Positions 1-7,500 of a stretch of 20,370 nucleotides of DNA are shown one piece after another. A program made the translations under genes and the position numbers. The notes beneath the pieces were generated by a model. It searched no databases. It was not told where the DNA came from and was given only the letters and a program-made list of their open reading frames with translations. Every line of letters begins with the position of its first letter. Position 1 is the first letter of the stretch. This DNA comes from FW021-bin31 sp964478125 (lineage in GTDB: Bacteria; Bacteroidota; Bacteroidia; Chitinophagales; Chitinophagaceae): assembly GCA_964478125.1 (NCBI GenBank), contig CAYZGR010000058.1, forward strand, positions 1 to 20,370. Direction: 5' to 3'.

Positions 1-122
1 CCGATGCCCCTCGGAACCGGGATTTCCGGTATAAGATGTACCCCGGCGAACAAGTCGGTATGGGGTACAAACCAAGAAAAAGCGTTCAATTTATACGGCC
101 TGACAACGCCCTTTTCCAGTGA
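1..122 (+). CDS. 3' end of an unidentified protein (partial)
   Basis: Frame 3 is open from the left edge and stops with TGA at 120-122. It gives 39 residues that read as real protein: charged, with aromatic and glycine turns, containing FRYKMYPGEQVGMGYKPRK and ending in DNALFQ. The other two plus frames are less protein-like: one stops after ten codons, and the other continues to a TGA near 175 but is Cys- and Leu-rich without charge. I do not recognise the family. The start and most of the gene lie left of the window. Confidence 0.45.
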   Translation, partial: DAPRNRDFRYKMYPGEQVGMGYKPRKSVQFIRPDNALFQ

Positions 123-506
123 ATTATTCTGCACTCTCCTTTTTTACTGCCAAGCCCCTCTGAATTATGTCAGGCACTGATCCGGCCGATTCTGCTAGAA
201 GCGGAAGGAATGTGCTTTTTGTAAGCTTGCCCATAATTCTGAAAACCGCTCCATTAATTCTTAAAGGAAAAGAAATTGAGGTATATTGTAGTTCGAATAA
301 GAAGGATTTATTCCCGATTCGTTGGGGTTTTGTGCCTATCCGGCGTATAAAGCTGTTAACAAAAGTGGCATCGTAAGTGATGTAAGAAACATTGTCGCGA
401 TATGAGATGCGCTTTAAGTCAGAGGACTAAACAAGAATCTTCGCCCTTCAATTGCAAAGTAACAGGAATAAGATATTTAGAAAAAGTATAAAAAAATTAA
501 AGGTAA
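123..506. other. Stretch without a convincing gene
   Basis: About 384 bp separate the left-edge tail from the TlpA-like gene. A 69-codon plus frame (167-376) has no ribosome site and no recognisable family. On the minus strand a frame is open from about 429 down to a TAA at 124-126 (about 100 codons), but it has no ATG in its first part. A second minus frame beginning with an ATG near 393 reads like a signal peptide (MFLTSLTMPLLLTALYAG), then a TAG, then AQNPNESG. A TTACTTTGC box, resembling a Bacteroidota -7 element, faces left at about 454-462. This may be a decayed secreted-protein gene on the minus strand. I can make no firm call. Confidence 0.3.
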
Positions 507-1649
507 ATGATACCCTATTCAAAACAAGTTATAAGCTTCGTCGTTATATTTTTTTTAATAATTACGAATATCCCGATTGCCCGCTCTCAAGAAAACTATT
601 TTATTTTGGAAGGGACCATAAAAGGGATTAAAAACGGGAAAGTTAAGCTGTTATATGACCCCAATATTAAGGGACTGAATATTGATGATAGTGCAAAAGT
701 TATAAATGGGGCTTTTGAAATCAGAGGGAATTTGGCAAACGATCATCCTTATGGAACTTATTTATGGCTGGATGATTCTATACGAACAAAGTTATTTTTT
801 ATATCTGCCGGCCGGCAGGCTATACAACTTCATGCAGATCATTTTTTTGTTTCTCCAAAAATAAATACCCCTGCAGGGAATGAGAATGCGCGCTTCATGC
901 AAGAGATGAAACCGGTAGAAAACAGCGCTTCTATTTTTTTTACAGATCGTCATAAGATCATCAATGAAAAATATCATGGGGCCCCTCCCGCAACGATAAT
1001 TGACAGTTTGAAAGCAGCGCTTGAAAGGATCAGCCAGGCTAAAGACAGTGTGATCAAGGATTTTATCTATAGAAATCCGGATTCTTACGTGGGGTTGTGG
1101 CATTTATTTGACAGATTAGAACTGTTGGGCTATAGACCGGGACTGGCCGAAGCCTATCAATGGGTCCATAAAGACCTGAGAAAGTCGAGACTGGGAACTC
1201 TGACAGGAAATATACTTCATCGTTCAAGCAAGACGGCAATTGGCTCCTTCTTTCCAGCCTTATCCTTACAGACCACACATGGAGACACGGTCTTGCTTTA
1301 TCCGGATAAAGGGAATAAAATTACCCTGGTAGATTTCTGGTACAGCCACTGTGGTCCATGCATAGCACAATTTGATGACTTGAAAAGTCTTTATAGAAAA
1401 TATCATTCTAAAGGGTTTGAAATAGTCAGCATCTCTACAGATAAGAAAAGCGAGATCCCCTTATGGCATGAAACCATTTCAAAGTACGGCCTGATCTGGC
1501 CTCAATTTCTGATCCCGGATCAAATGGAGGCCATAAGGCTTGGAATTAATGCGTTTCCTTATAATTTTGTCGTTGATAAGAAGGGGGAAATCATTTATAA
1601 AAGGGTTACCATGCTCCAACTCAAAAATCTTCTTCAAGAATATCTTTAA
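507..1649 (+). CDS. Secreted TlpA-like thioredoxin with N-terminal DUF4369-type domain
   Basis: 380 aa. The start is supported by AAAGG four bases before the ATG and by an N-terminal signal peptide (hydrophobic VVIFFLIITNIPI, cleavage near ARS-Q). Residues about 30-130 resemble the DUF4369 domain common in Bacteroidota. A helical linker follows, and residues about 245-380 are an AhpC-TSA/TlpA thioredoxin fold. The redox motif is SHCGPC with cysteines 282 and 285. A cis-proline segment, AFPYNFVVD, and the terminal KKGEII strand are typical of the fold. By family it should be a periplasmic thiol-disulfide reductase or oxidase acting on secreted or cytochrome-type proteins; the real partner is unknown. 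It stands alone, with a minus-strand gene converging on it. The residue before the first Cys is His where most family members have Trp. Confidence 0.88.
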   Translation: MIPYSKQVISFVVIFFLIITNIPIARSQENYFILEGTIKGIKNGKVKLLYDPNIKGLNIDDSAKVINGAFEIRGNLANDHPYGTYLWLDDSIRTKLFFISAGRQAIQLHADHFFVSPKINTPAGNENARFMQEMKPVENSASIFFTDRHKIINEKYHGAPPATIIDSLKAALERISQAKDSVIKDFIYRNPDSYVGLWHLFDRLELLGYRPGLAEAYQWVHKDLRKSRLGTLTGNILHRSSKTAIGSFFPALSLQTTHGDTVLLYPDKGNKITLVDFWYSHCGPCIAQFDDLKSLYRKYHSKGFEIVSISTDKKSEIPLWHETISKYGLIWPQFLIPDQMEAIRLGINAFPYNFVVDKKGEIIYKRVTMLQLKNLLQEYL

Positions 1650-1825
1650 CGCGATTAGGGAAGCTGTTTTCCTTTTGTTATTATACTTAGGAGCAATACC
1701 GGGCCGGGTTATGTTATCACGGAATGAAACTGATACGCCGGTGATTGATAGACAGCATGGACTGCTCAATGGGTATAGCCTATTTTTGAAAAAATCCCCC
1801 AAATGCAGGGCTCCAATATTCAAAT

Positions 1826-1935
1826 AAGGGACAACCTCCAAACCTCAATTTTCAAATGTTTCCCCATGCGGAAGGGGCCTGGAGGAAGCTTTTGCATTTA
1901 AGATCTTGATCATTGGAATTTTGTTTGTTCTTTGT
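1826..1935. repeat. Decayed intergenic A/T-rich repeat of the TTTGGAATTTG type
   Basis: Between the convergent TlpA-like and fucosidase genes the DNA loses coding character. It shows short runs such as CCTCCAAACCTCAATTTTC on one side and GATCATTGGAATTTTGTTTG on the other, with a CCCCATGCGGAAGGGG dyad between. The same word style returns near 8810-8960. It reads as an old non-coding repeat with arms of opposite polarity (CCAAA...TTGGAATTTTG). Assignment to one family rests on wording similarity only. Confidence 0.35.
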
Positions 1936-1943
1936 CCCGGTAT

Positions 1944-3755
1944 TTATTCCGCCTTTTCAATCCATATCGTATTAAACCAAAGCTTTTGGCCGTCCTTTAC
2001 CTTACAAGTTACTGTTTTTTCTCCCGCTTGATTTATATTCAAAATTCCCCAATGATGATCTACGAATTCATCCGTGTAATTGTGCTGATAAGGTTCTACT
2101 ACCACCTGTCCGTCGGGCGCGATAAGTCCGTTGAGAACATGCTGCCCCATTTTAATTTCTACCTGAACCGTATCTTTATTGGGATTGTGGGCAGACAGAT
2201 CAATCGCATACCTTCCCTTTTCGGGTAAATATACCTTCCAGGAAAGAATTTGTCCCCCCATCTTAGTATAGGTCGGTCTCGTACCATCATACTTTACAAT
2301 AGGATACTCCTCCTTATTGCGGAGGTTTGTGCTTCTTAATGCGAAACCTCCGAAGGTAGACTCGGCTACCACTTCTTTATCCAATTTTGTGTTTTCATTG
2401 GCGGTTATTCGGATAACCGAAACATAGGAGTCCGGCTGTTGGGCAGGCAGATGGATATGGATGAAGGGACCTTTCTGATCAAACGTTAACGCGAGCGGCG
2501 TTTTATTCCTTCTAAGCAGCTCAATGCGCTTTGGTGTTTGGAGGAGCCCGGTGATCCTGAGCGTGCTGTCCAGAGGCCAGTTGAATACATGCAGGTAAAT
2601 GTTTTTGTTATGCTTGTTAAAGGTGATCCTTCCCCAATCAAATTGATCGGCACGGAGGCCTAATCCCGTACATCCGTAAATGGATTCCCCGTAAGCCTTT
2701 AACCATTTCCCTATTTCTTTCAGCCGGCTGACACTTTCATAGGGGACCTCTCCATTGGCACGCGGGCCAATATTCAGGGTGTACCCGCCGTTGAGGCTTA
2801 CGTTGGAGATGAGTGATTTTAATAATTCGGAGGTCGATTTAAAATCCTTATCCTGACCGTTGTATCCCCATGAGTGAGCGATGGTCCCCGGCGTGGCCCA
2901 GGGATGGCTGGTATAGACGGCGCCAAACTGGTTATCTCCCAGGGTCTCATAATCCACATATTTGGAGCCGGGCGGCAATCCCAGCCGGGAGTTGATCAGA
3001 CAGCCGGGTTGTAATTTCCGGATCAGTTCAGCAGCTTGTATGAGCTGTTTTTTCTTAATGATCGTTTTTTGATAAGGGATCCACATGTCAAACCACATGA
3101 TGGATATTTTTCCATAATGGGTCAATAATTCCCGTAGTTGCGGGATGACCTTATGTTGCCAGTATTGATCAAACTCTGTATCCGATAGTTGTCCGGTAAG
3201 TTCCTGGTTCTGGTTCCATCCATTAGGTGCGGCCCAGTCTATCCAATGGGAATAATAGAATCCCAGTTTCATCCCATACTTGTGACAGGCATCCGCGATT
3301 TCTTTGATGATATCCCGATGGCTTCCTGATAAGGCGGGTAGGGAATAGCGTCCTACCTTGGTATCCCATATCGCCACGCCGTCATGATGCTTGGCTGTGA
3401 TAATGATATATTTCATTCCCGCATCTTTGGCCAGTTTTACCCATTTTTCGGGGTCAATCTCATTCCAGACAAACCGTTTGGCCAGTTTCCCGTAATCCTT
3501 TTTAGGAATGCGATTCCTGTAGCGGATCCATTCTGCGTATTGGTTGAGATAACGAAGCTTTTCTCCCTGCCACATCCCTTCGGCAGCACTATATAGTCCC
3601 CAGTGGATGAACATTCCAAACCGGGCGTCTTCAAACCATTGTGTCCTGGCGGACTGAGCGTGGGAGGGGAGCGGAAGAAAGATCCATAGAACAAATAAGA
3701 GCGGCAGGCATTTTAAAATTCTAAGCGGGTTCATAATGAATTTAAAATTTGTCAT
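1944..3755 (-). CDS. Secreted alpha-L-fucosidase, GH29
   Basis: 603 aa exo-glycosidase that removes alpha-L-fucose from glycans. After an N-terminal signal peptide (about residues 10-34, cleaved near SHAQ-S) comes the GH29 barrel: ARFGMFIHWGLYS (44-56), AKHHDGVAIWD (121-131), WFDMW (221-225), in which Asp223 sits at the usual nucleophile position, and SWGYNG (295-300). The GGYTLNIGPRANGEVP segment closes the catalytic domain. A beta-sandwich follows, and an extra C-terminal beta-rich domain (about 465-603) looks like a carbohydrate-binding or DUF5077-like module. The start is uncertain: Met1 lacks an SD, and Met8 (3734) gives an equally good signal peptide. No SusC/SusD pair or other glycosidase is adjacent, so there is no visible polysaccharide utilisation locus. 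Retaining mechanism and fucose specificity come from the family; linkage preference cannot be read. Confidence 0.93.
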   Translation of the reverse strand: MTNFKFIMNPLRILKCLPLLFVLWIFLPLPSHAQSARTQWFEDARFGMFIHWGLYSAAEGMWQGEKLRYLNQYAEWIRYRNRIPKKDYGKLAKRFVWNEIDPEKWVKLAKDAGMKYIIITAKHHDGVAIWDTKVGRYSLPALSGSHRDIIKEIADACHKYGMKLGFYYSHWIDWAAPNGWNQNQELTGQLSDTEFDQYWQHKVIPQLRELLTHYGKISIMWFDMWIPYQKTIIKKKQLIQAAELIRKLQPGCLINSRLGLPPGSKYVDYETLGDNQFGAVYTSHPWATPGTIAHSWGYNGQDKDFKSTSELLKSLISNVSLNGGYTLNIGPRANGEVPYESVSRLKEIGKWLKAYGESIYGCTGLGLRADQFDWGRITFNKHNKNIYLHVFNWPLDSTLRITGLLQTPKRIELLRRNKTPLALTFDQKGPFIHIHLPAQQPDSYVSVIRITANENTKLDKEVVAESTFGGFALRSTNLRNKEEYPIVKYDGTRPTYTKMGGQILSWKVYLPEKGRYAIDLSAHNPNKDTVQVEIKMGQHVLNGLIAPDGQVVVEPYQHNYTDEFVDHHWGILNINQAGEKTVTCKVKDGQKLWFNTIWIEKAE

Positions 3756-3839
3756 ATGCGTTTTGCCGGTTATTTTCTGCCGGCCAATGTACCCCTTTTC
3801 CTGTGGAAGTCATATTTTCTCTCTGTTAAAACGGGCGGG

Positions 3840-4226
3840 TTAGTATTGTCCTGTGCTCAACAATACCAGTGTACAGGCTTCCAGACACCGAATCCCTTTT
3901 TCCTCCGCTATTCTCTTTAATTCCGGATTTTCAGCGCCCGGGTTAAAGATGATCCTATGGGGTTGCAAGGAAAGAAGGTAATCGTAATATTCTTTTTGAT
4001 TCGTAGAATTGAGATACAAGGTAACGGTATCGACCGTTTCTTTTGGCCGTTCCTTGCTGAAGGATACGTCCCTTACCTGACCTTTTCTGTTCCCGATGGC
4101 GATTACCGGATGTCCTTTTTCTCTTAACATGGTGATGGCCAGATAACTATATCGTGCCGGGTTATCAGATGCTCCGATAACCATTGTTTTTTTGCTGTCG
4201 TCTTTCGCTTCATTATTCCCGAGCAC
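3840..4226 (-). CDS. CoA-binding domain protein (CoA_binding_2 / YccU type)
   Basis: 128 aa, almost entirely one Rossmann-like CoA-binding domain. The nucleotide loop is MVIGASDNPARYSYLA (residues 15-30), followed by a helix, GHPVIAIGNRKGQV, and later IIFNPGAENPEL, the usual pattern of this small family, then a conserved C-terminal region with EACTLVLL. No catalytic function is established for most members. The start is taken as GTG at 4226, with AGGA about seven bases upstream overlapping the stop of the preceding SDR gene; the first in-frame ATG would already be inside the nucleotide loop. The gap to the upstream stop is only four bases, so the two are very likely cotranscribed and translationally coupled. 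Confidence 0.82.
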   Translation of the reverse strand: MLGNNEAKDDSKKTMVIGASDNPARYSYLAITMLREKGHPVIAIGNRKGQVRDVSFSKERPKETVDTVTLYLNSTNQKEYYDYLLSLQPHRIIFNPGAENPELKRIAEEKGIRCLEACTLVLLSTGQY

Positions 4227-4230
4227 TGAT

Positions 4231-5166
4231 TTATCCTATTTTATAATCTGTTTTAATGACTTCTCTTATTCCGGCTTCGTAGGGGGTGGGCCGGAGCGAA
4301 AAGTGTTTCTCGAACTTGCTGCTGTCAAATACGTAATTCCGGTCATACTGATAAAACATCTCCACCGATTCCCGTATTTCAGGTATAAAAAGTCCCATGA
4401 TCCGGGCCAGAAGCTTGTTAATAATCCTGTACCTGGGCTTCACTTTTAAGGCTTTGGCAACCGCTTCAACCCATTCTTTTCCGGTAGGAGGGTCGGGCGC
4501 TGTGGGTAAATGCCATACTTCTCCGTAAGCTTCGGGGGTATTGCCCAGGAGCGCAGTTGCCTTAGCGGCGTCAGGGGTATAAGTAAAAGAATGCTTGTAT
4601 TGATCAGATGCCAATAGGCTGGCAGTGCCTCCATTGCTTAAGGGTTTGATGACCGTTTCACGGAGAATACCCGTATTTTTAACGCCCGGGCCATAAAAAT
4701 CGGCACTGCGTGTGATTTGTGCTGTTAATCCTTTCTTCTCTACTGCCTCCCAGAGCATCCGGACCAGTTTGGACCTTACTTTTCCTTTTTTCGAACAGGG
4801 GTGAATGCGATGAGTTTCCTTTATCGGGTCAAGATGTGCGCTATCGTATAGATACACGTTATCAAAAAACACCAGCTTGGATTGATGTTGCACACATGCA
4901 TTGATGACATTGTTCATTATAACCGGCCAGGCATTTTTCCAAAGTTTGGTATCATAAGGCAGACCAACTGTTAGATAAACGACCTCGGAACCCTCTACTG
5001 CATATAAGGTGGCTTCGGGATCCTTCAGATCTGCAGCATGAAGGATATCGCTTTCATTTACTTTTTCCGGCTTCCGGCTTACCAGCTTTATGGATTTCGT
5101 GTAAGCGGAAAGGGCCTTTGCAAGCTCATTCCCTATAGCCCCTCCGGAACCTAAAATGGTTTGCAT
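4231..5166 (-). CDS. NAD(P)-binding SDR / epimerase-like protein
   Basis: 311 aa. The N-terminus MQTILGSGGAIGNELAKAL is a glycine-rich dinucleotide loop (GSGGAIG, residues 6-12). It is followed by the first beta-alpha-beta unit, an acidic DLKDPE, the LTVGLPYD strand and the VFFDNVYLYD segment, where extended SDRs carry their Ser/Tyr region. A canonical YxxxK is not evident, so this resembles atypical SDRs that bind nucleotide but may not be typical epimerases. TRSADFYGPGV and the HSFTYTPDAAKA segment are typical of the NAD-dependent epimerase/dehydratase superfamily. The substrate is unknown. It is the first gene of a pair with the CoA-binding protein. A 9-bp dyad lies 35-63 bp upstream of its start. 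Confidence 0.82.
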   Translation of the reverse strand: MQTILGSGGAIGNELAKALSAYTKSIKLVSRKPEKVNESDILHAADLKDPEATLYAVEGSEVVYLTVGLPYDTKLWKNAWPVIMNNVINACVQHQSKLVFFDNVYLYDSAHLDPIKETHRIHPCSKKGKVRSKLVRMLWEAVEKKGLTAQITRSADFYGPGVKNTGILRETVIKPLSNGGTASLLASDQYKHSFTYTPDAAKATALLGNTPEAYGEVWHLPTAPDPPTGKEWVEAVAKALKVKPRYRIINKLLARIMGLFIPEIRESVEMFYQYDRNYVFDSSKFEKHFSLRPTPYEAGIREVIKTDYKIG

Positions 5167-5200
5167 AATTTCATTTTATTGTAGCAAAAATCCATCATTA

Positions 5201-5229
5201 TTTGGAAATGTGCTAATAATATTTCCAAA
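5201..5229 (-). promoter_or_regulatory. Perfect 9-bp dyad upstream of the SDR gene, possible operator
   Basis: TTTGGAAAT (5201-5209) and ATTTCCAAA (5221-5229) are exact reverse complements. Their centres are 20 bp apart, about two helical turns, which fits a dimeric DNA-binding protein. The dyad sits 35-63 bp upstream of the minus-strand start at 5166, where an operator would lie. No regulator is identified, and it could instead be a fragment of the TTTGGAA-type intergenic repeats. Confidence 0.4.
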
Positions 5230-5310
5230 GTATCAACCGAAGGTAAGAAAAGTTTGATATTTAAAAAGGAAGAAAAGTTAAAAGAGAAGATCAATCATCC
5301 GGGGCTTGTT

Positions 5311-6143
5311 CTATAACTGAAATCTTACAGGAAGCATGTATCCGGTCCGGATTAATTGGCCGTTTTTACGTTTGGCAGGTTCCCAGTCCGGCATCTCTTT
5401 GACCAGGCGGAGGCCCGCTTCTTCCGAACCGCTTCCCAATCTTTTACTTGCAGTTTTCAATAAATTATATTGGTAAGCCCGGATATTTATTTCAGTCGTT
5501 ACTAATTTATGATCGGTTATAAATTCCAGATTTTCGTGCATGGCGGTTTTCATCAGCCAGGCACCGGGATTAAACCAGTAGAAAATGAGGTTGATCTCAC
5601 TAATCAGGATAACCAAAGAATGTATTCCTTTAATATGTATTTTCCCATGTGCGAGAATGGTGTTGATCTCTTTTGGGGTGTGCAAGTCGGGATTAATATA
5701 GATACTTTTAAAAAAGGAGAACGGATTGATCCACTCTCTTGTCAGCCTTATGCTTTCCCCGTTTAGTATTCTTCTTTCGGTTTTTGAATGAATCCGTAAT
5801 AGAAAACAATTGACGGATAAACCGAATCCCCATTATGGTCGCTCCTGCCCAAAACAGAAATTGAAGCAGACTGGGAAGATCTAGCGTATCCGTACGGGTA
5901 ACGGATTGCTCCAGAGAACTCCAGTCTATGGAATAGGAAGCCATGGTCCCTGTCAGTTTTTCATGATATTGAAAAAAGGCAGATGTATCCAAAAGGAGAC
6001 AAAGAGCCGAAAAAGCGATCCCAGATAATAAAAATGCCGGTTCAGGGTATAAAAGGTCAGCTGTCAAAGTCCCAGGCGGTAAGCCAGGTAGAACAGCGTT
6101 AACGCAATGTTTGCTTGATCAGGCAAATGAAGAAGGGGAACAT
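5311..6143 (-). pseudogene. Degraded BlaR1-like M56 sensor protease with TonB-like tail
   Basis: The ATG at 6143 overlaps the blaI stop (TAATG), the normal blaI-blaR1 coupling. Reading across frames rebuilds a BlaR1-type membrane protease. The N-terminus MFPFFICLIK is interrupted by a 1-base loss near 6114, continues ANIALTLFYLAYRLGL, hits an in-frame TGA (6064-6066), then QLTFYTLNR. A frame change near 6030-6039 leads to FLLSGIAFSAL, and another near 5770-5790 leads to LNGESIRLTREWINPFSFF. The zinc motif reads HGKIH (5635-5649) instead of HExxH, so the catalytic Glu is lost. ENLEFITDHK is still present. Then AYQYNLLKTASKRL jumps to a TonB-C-like tail (VKEMPDWEPAKRKNG ... MLPVRFQL), implying loss of the middle of the protein. 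At least one stop, three frame changes, a dead active site and an apparent deletion make this a pseudogene. The two surviving frames are 5311-5685 and 5708-6067. Confidence 0.85.
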
Positions 6144-6502
6144 TACTTTCCTTTTTCGATCATTTCAAGAATCTCTTTTAGCTCTTTGGGATCAATCTTT
6201 TTTTCTCGTATGAAGAAAGAAACCAGTTCTTTATAGGAATTCTCAAAATAATCCTTGACGAAGCCGTTCATGAATTTTCGCTTGTATATACGCTCCGATA
6301 CGGCAGGACGGTACTCAATTATAGGGCCGTAGTTTTTACTTTTTATGTAGCCTTTTTTCTCCAGGTTCCGGATGATGGAGGCCAGTGTAGTATAAGGCGG
6401 TTTGGGATCTTCATATTTTGCCAGAAAATCTTTTATGAATCCTTTGCCTGTATTCCATACAACTTGCATGGCGGCTTCTTCCTGCCGTGTTAATTTTTCC
6501 AT
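6143..6502 (-). CDS. BlaI/MecI/CopY-type winged-helix repressor
   Basis: 119 aa, the usual BlaI length. An N-terminal winged helix (residues about 1-75) contains LTRQEEAAMQVVWN, then the recognition region PPYTTLASIIRNLEKKGYI and the wing KSKNYGPIIEYRPAVS, which match the family closely. The C-terminal helices (VKDYFENSYKELVSFFI ... KELKEILEMIEKG) would dimerise. Members repress their own operon and are cleaved when the partner BlaR1 protease senses a signal. Here the downstream partner is a pseudogene, so the repressor may have no inducer, may answer to another M56 protease elsewhere, or may be a stranded remnant. The coding sequence itself shows no lesion. Confidence 0.9.
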   Translation of the reverse strand: MEKLTRQEEAAMQVVWNTGKGFIKDFLAKYEDPKPPYTTLASIIRNLEKKGYIKSKNYGPIIEYRPAVSERIYKRKFMNGFVKDYFENSYKELVSFFIREKKIDPKELKEILEMIEKGK

Positions 6503-6527
6503 GTTTCAATTTATATTATGTTTATAG

Positions 6528-6561
6528 CGTAAAATTACGAAATTATAATAATAAAACCAAA
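6528..6561 (-). promoter_or_regulatory. Putative blaI promoter overlapping a dyad operator
   Basis: CGTAAAATTACG (6528-6539) is a dyad with 5-bp arms and a 2-base centre. Read on the minus strand, TAATTTTA (6530-6537) is one base from the Bacteroidota -7 consensus TAnnTTTG, and a TTTG -33 element lies 20 bases upstream (6558-6561). The dyad therefore covers the -7 box 26-37 bp before the blaI start, as expected for an autorepressed gene. It is not a textbook BlaI box, so this is inference. Confidence 0.4.
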
Positions 6562-6604
6562 AATATTTATAATTGATTTTCTTTAATTTGGCAGGGTCGT
6601 TATG

Positions 6605-6612
6605 TTACTTTG
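6605..6612 (+). promoter_or_regulatory. Putative -7 element for the alpha/beta hydrolase
   Basis: TTACTTTG followed by CA matches 7 of 8 positions of TAnnTTTG and ends 17 bases before the ATG at 6630. The nearest TTTG (6587-6590) is only 14 bases upstream, shorter than usual, so the -33 element is doubtful. The leader would be very short and has no SD. Confidence 0.35.
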
Positions 6613-6629
6613 CAGATTGACTCTTTTAT

Positions 6630-7451
6630 ATGATAACGGATAGTTATTTTTTTTCTTTTTACAAAAATAGGATCCATGTCTCTCGTTATGGCAGGGGAGA
6701 GCGTTTACTCATCGTCTTTCACGGTTTTTCAGAGTCGGGTGAACTTTATGGCAATTTAGGAACCCTGTTGGGAGATGAATTTACGACTCTGGTTCCCGAT
6801 ATGCCTTATCATGGAAAAACGAAATGGGATACCGGCATCTTATCACCAAAACGGTTGATAGAACTGGTGCGCATATTATTAAAAAAAGAAGGGAGCTCCA
6901 GTTGCAGTATTTTGGGGTACAGTATGGGGGGAAGGCCGGCGCTTTCTCTTACACAGGAGGATCCCGGGTTTATTGACCATCTCCTTCTGCTTGCACCTGA
7001 AGGCCTACGTAAAAATCATTGGTTTCGTTTTGCGACGGGTACTATCTTGGGTAACCTTCTTTTTCGATGGGTCGCTTATAAGCCGGGTTTTTTGTTCTTT
7101 TTGGTGCGGATCGGAAGGATTTTGGGTTGGATTGGAAAAAGGATGGCAGCCTTTATTAAGGATCACATGGATGATAAGGAAAGGCGTTGGAAGGTATACT
7201 GCCTTTGGATGTGTTTTCAGAACTTGCGGCCCGACAGAAAGCGCCTGTATTCGGCCATAAGCCGGAATAACCTGCCGGTTTGGATTTGTTTTGGGAAATA
7301 TGATCAACTTATCCCTGCGGAAATCGCCACCAAACTGAAACCTCTGCCGCAAATGAAAGTAACTATTGTCGAAAGCGGCCATCAGCTGCTGCAGCAAAAG
7401 CAGGTATTGAGCGACATCTGTAATTATCTTTGTCCACCCGAAAGAACATAA
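6630..7451 (+). CDS. Alpha/beta hydrolase
   Basis: 273 aa alpha/beta-hydrolase fold without a signal peptide, so probably cytoplasmic. The order is typical: LLIVFHGFSESG (oxyanion HG, 26-37), VPDMPYHGKT (55-64), the nucleophile elbow GYSMGG with Ser98, then VWICFGKYDQLIP with Asp225 and ESGHQLL with His251 completing the catalytic triad. A basic, aromatic helical cap lies between about 130 and 200. The substrate cannot be told from sequence; esterase, thioesterase or C-C hydrolase are all possible. It is followed 49 bp later by the glycosyltransferase in the same direction, so the two may be cotranscribed. Confidence 0.85.
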   Translation: MITDSYFFSFYKNRIHVSRYGRGERLLIVFHGFSESGELYGNLGTLLGDEFTTLVPDMPYHGKTKWDTGILSPKRLIELVRILLKKEGSSSCSILGYSMGGRPALSLTQEDPGFIDHLLLLAPEGLRKNHWFRFATGTILGNLLFRWVAYKPGFLFFLVRIGRILGWIGKRMAAFIKDHMDDKERRWKVYCLWMCFQNLRPDRKRLYSAISRNNLPVWICFGKYDQLIPAEIATKLKPLPQMKVTIVESGHQLLQQKQVLSDICNYLCPPERT

Positions 7452-7500
7452 AAGACCGCATATTGTTTATAAATAGGTTGCTTTATTTAAGTGTGCGTCA

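Noticed and set aside
167..376. 69-codon plus-strand frame as a gene
   Set aside because: No SD, no promoter box, no recognisable family or domain, and competing open frames on the other strand.
1540..1827. Plus-strand frame overlapping the end of the TlpA-like gene
   Set aside because: It begins inside a confident gene in another frame and runs into repeat-like intergenic DNA with no protein-like features.
1944..3755. Polysaccharide utilisation locus around the fucosidase
   Set aside because: No SusC/SusD pair, regulator or second glycosidase is found on either side.
5708..6067. Separate small membrane protein starting at TTG 6067
   Set aside because: It is one surviving frame of the broken blaR1-like gene; the TTG lies beside the in-frame TGA lesion and matching BlaR1 sequence continues upstream in another frame.
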